Below, in pieces: positions 29,906-31,092 of a stretch of DNA of 31,092 nucleotides. Position 1 is the stretch's first letter. Each line of letters opens with the position of its first letter. The notes under the pieces were generated by a model, which had not been told where the DNA came from, did no database searches, and saw nothing but the letters and a program-made list of their open reading frames with translations. The stretch spans positions 148,512 to 179,603 of the forward strand of contig MU069929.1 of the NCBI GenBank assembly GCA_002284615.2, written 5' to 3'. Source of the DNA: Dunaliella salina. Its lineage: Eukaryota > Chlorophyta > Chlorophyceae > Chlamydomonadales > Dunaliellaceae. The translations under genes were made by a program, and so were the position numbers.

Positions 29906-30261
29906 GCGCATGTGCCTGGCCTTCAGTCAAAACCAGGAATGGGTCGCGCAAGAACTATTAACTGTTTACAAACAACTTTTTTAAATATTGGCAAACTCTG
30001 TTTCGTCAGTTCATAGCTCTTAATTTTCTGCCAGACATTGATCTCCAGACACCCCATAAATCCCAATTGCAGCTTGTAAAGGGAAAAAATAGAGGGTTTG
30101 CTTGGGCTGCCCTAAGAAGGAGGGCTGTTGGGGGGTTGTTGCTAACCCCTTTCCAGCCCGCCCGCTTACAGGCGAACGCTCATTTGCACAGTTTGTCAAA
30201 TCTTGCACTAGCTCAAACAGCTGGCAAACGTTATTTGTCAAACCAACCAACGACTCATCCC
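29906..30261. other. No feature seen, presumably RPT3 intron
   Basis: Nothing recognisable on either strand. Confidence 0.4.
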
Positions 30262-30320
30262 TAGTCAAAACAAGTGCCTTGGCCAGCATGGTCTCGCCCG
30301 TGCCTGCATGGAGTTCACAG
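30262..30320 (-). repeat. Distal degenerate copy of the RPT3 P-loop exon start
   Basis: Minus strand reads GTGETMLAKAL after a catgcag acceptor, against [11 protein letters not shown] in the true exon. The catalytic Lys of Walker A is replaced by Glu, and the similarity stops after about 11 codons. It is an exon-edge copy, not a gene. Confidence 0.85.
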
Positions 30321-30771
30321 AGGTCATGGAAGCACAAGCCTCCAGGCAGAGCGGTTGCCTGCAAGCAACTGCCTTTGCATGGGTCAAAAGAAAAAGGTGA
30401 CGAAACATCCATGCAGGGGCCTCACTAAAAGGCCCTAAAAATTACACTAGACACAGCTAGCCTAGGTGCGAGCCCAAAACAGGGCTGATGAGGATCTGGA
30501 GGGTTGTCTGCCATGCTCCTGGGCGCCCGGACTCTCCTTTGCAGGGGTCACATGGGCTATCGGAGAGCACAGGGCCTATTCATTAAACTGCCTGCTGACC
30601 GGAGACTGTGCAAAAGTACAGGAGGTTTCAAAAGCACGAGGCCCCAAGCCAAGAAGTCTGTCCGCTAGCGGTGGGCGGGCAGCGATGAGCGTGGTCCCCA
30701 TTGGAGGGCTTGTCCTTGATGCCCACGAGATATTGCCCTCATATTTTCATACAAATATAAAATGTAATAAA
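30321..30771. other. No feature seen, presumably RPT3 intron
   Basis: I looked here for the upstream RPT3 exon ending in a GPPG codon run and did not find it. Confidence 0.4.
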
Positions 30772-30860
30772 TAGGGATCGGCGTTGGCCTAAAGCGCTAT
30801 ATAGCGTATAGCGCTATATAGCGCTATATAGCGCTAAACAATTTTGGAATATAGCGCGTG
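30772..30860. mobile_element. Partial MITE related to 27809-27989
   Basis: Begins tagggatcggcgttggc, close to the other copy's left end, and continues in agcgctatatagcg palindromes. No matching right end is visible, so it is truncated or diverged. Confidence 0.7.
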
Positions 30861-31025
30861 CTAAAATGGAGTATGGCAAAAATCGTCATCGGCATGCCGT
30901 TGTGCTCGATTCTGTGTCGCACATTAGTCAAACGTCATTTTTGAAAGCACTTATTTTTCAAGGGAAGCTGCTGGGAGAGGCAAGGAGCTCGGGCCTCGAG
31001 AGCTCTCACTCTCTCACATGTGAGT

Positions 31026-31026
<1 letters not shown>

Positions 31027-31092
<66 letters not shown>
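31027..31092. repeat. (CA)n microsatellite at the right edge
   Basis: Pure CA to the end of the window; length unknown because it is cut. Confidence 0.97.

Noticed and set aside
30020..30412. A second AAA ATPase gene with a GTGETMLAKAL P-loop
   Set aside because: Similarity covers about 11 codons, starts at an acceptor like the true RPT3 exon, and lacks the Walker Lys and everything after it. It is an exon-edge copy.

Overview
This is nuclear DNA of an intron-rich eukaryote, most likely a unicellular green alga (chlorophyte). The grounds are compact conserved exons in kilobase-sized GT-AG introns, (GT)n microsatellites, a candidate TGTAA poly(A) signal after one gene, and LINE and RNase H retroelement proteins of the kind seen in algal genomes. 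The species cannot be fixed from this sequence; a Dunaliella-like alga is a guess. Both window edges lie in (AC)n repeats, which suggests assembly breaks there.

Layout. From 72 to 7738 (+) lie the last six exons of a mitochondrial carrier (SLC25) gene, closest by motif to the S-adenosylmethionine carrier group. From 7739 to 10843 there is no recognisable gene, only tandem repeats. From 10844 to about 21260 lies a block of decayed retroelements. It holds two head-to-tail minus-strand copies of a PHD finger / methyltransferase-like / RNase H element, one plus-strand remnant of a related element ending in an endonuclease-like domain, a second copy of that element's 3' end, and a LINE C-terminal fragment. 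From 22058 to 29495 (-) lie the last six exons of RPT3, the 26S proteasome ATPase subunit 3 (PSMC4 family), whose 5' exons lie beyond the right edge. Two hAT-like MITEs, part of a third, and a short retroposon with a perfect 13-bp target duplication sit in or beside these introns.

The most striking pattern is shared by both host genes. Many introns contain tandem, degenerate copies of the edge of the adjoining exon, including its splice site. In the carrier gene this affects exons 2, 3, 4, 5 and 6 as numbered here; in RPT3 it affects the P-loop exon, the GPRMVRD exon and the TGADREVQR exon. At the carrier 3' end the last 36 codons, stop included, are repeated in tandem. Copies 2 and 3 remain open, and copy 2 differs from copy 1 mostly at silent positions. 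This looks like recurrent local duplication across splice junctions, and it could create alternative exons, decoy splice sites or new introns.

The carrier and RPT3 genes converge on the retroelement block and have no evident functional link. Exon joins were made by hand from conserved protein motifs and splice phase. No database search was possible.
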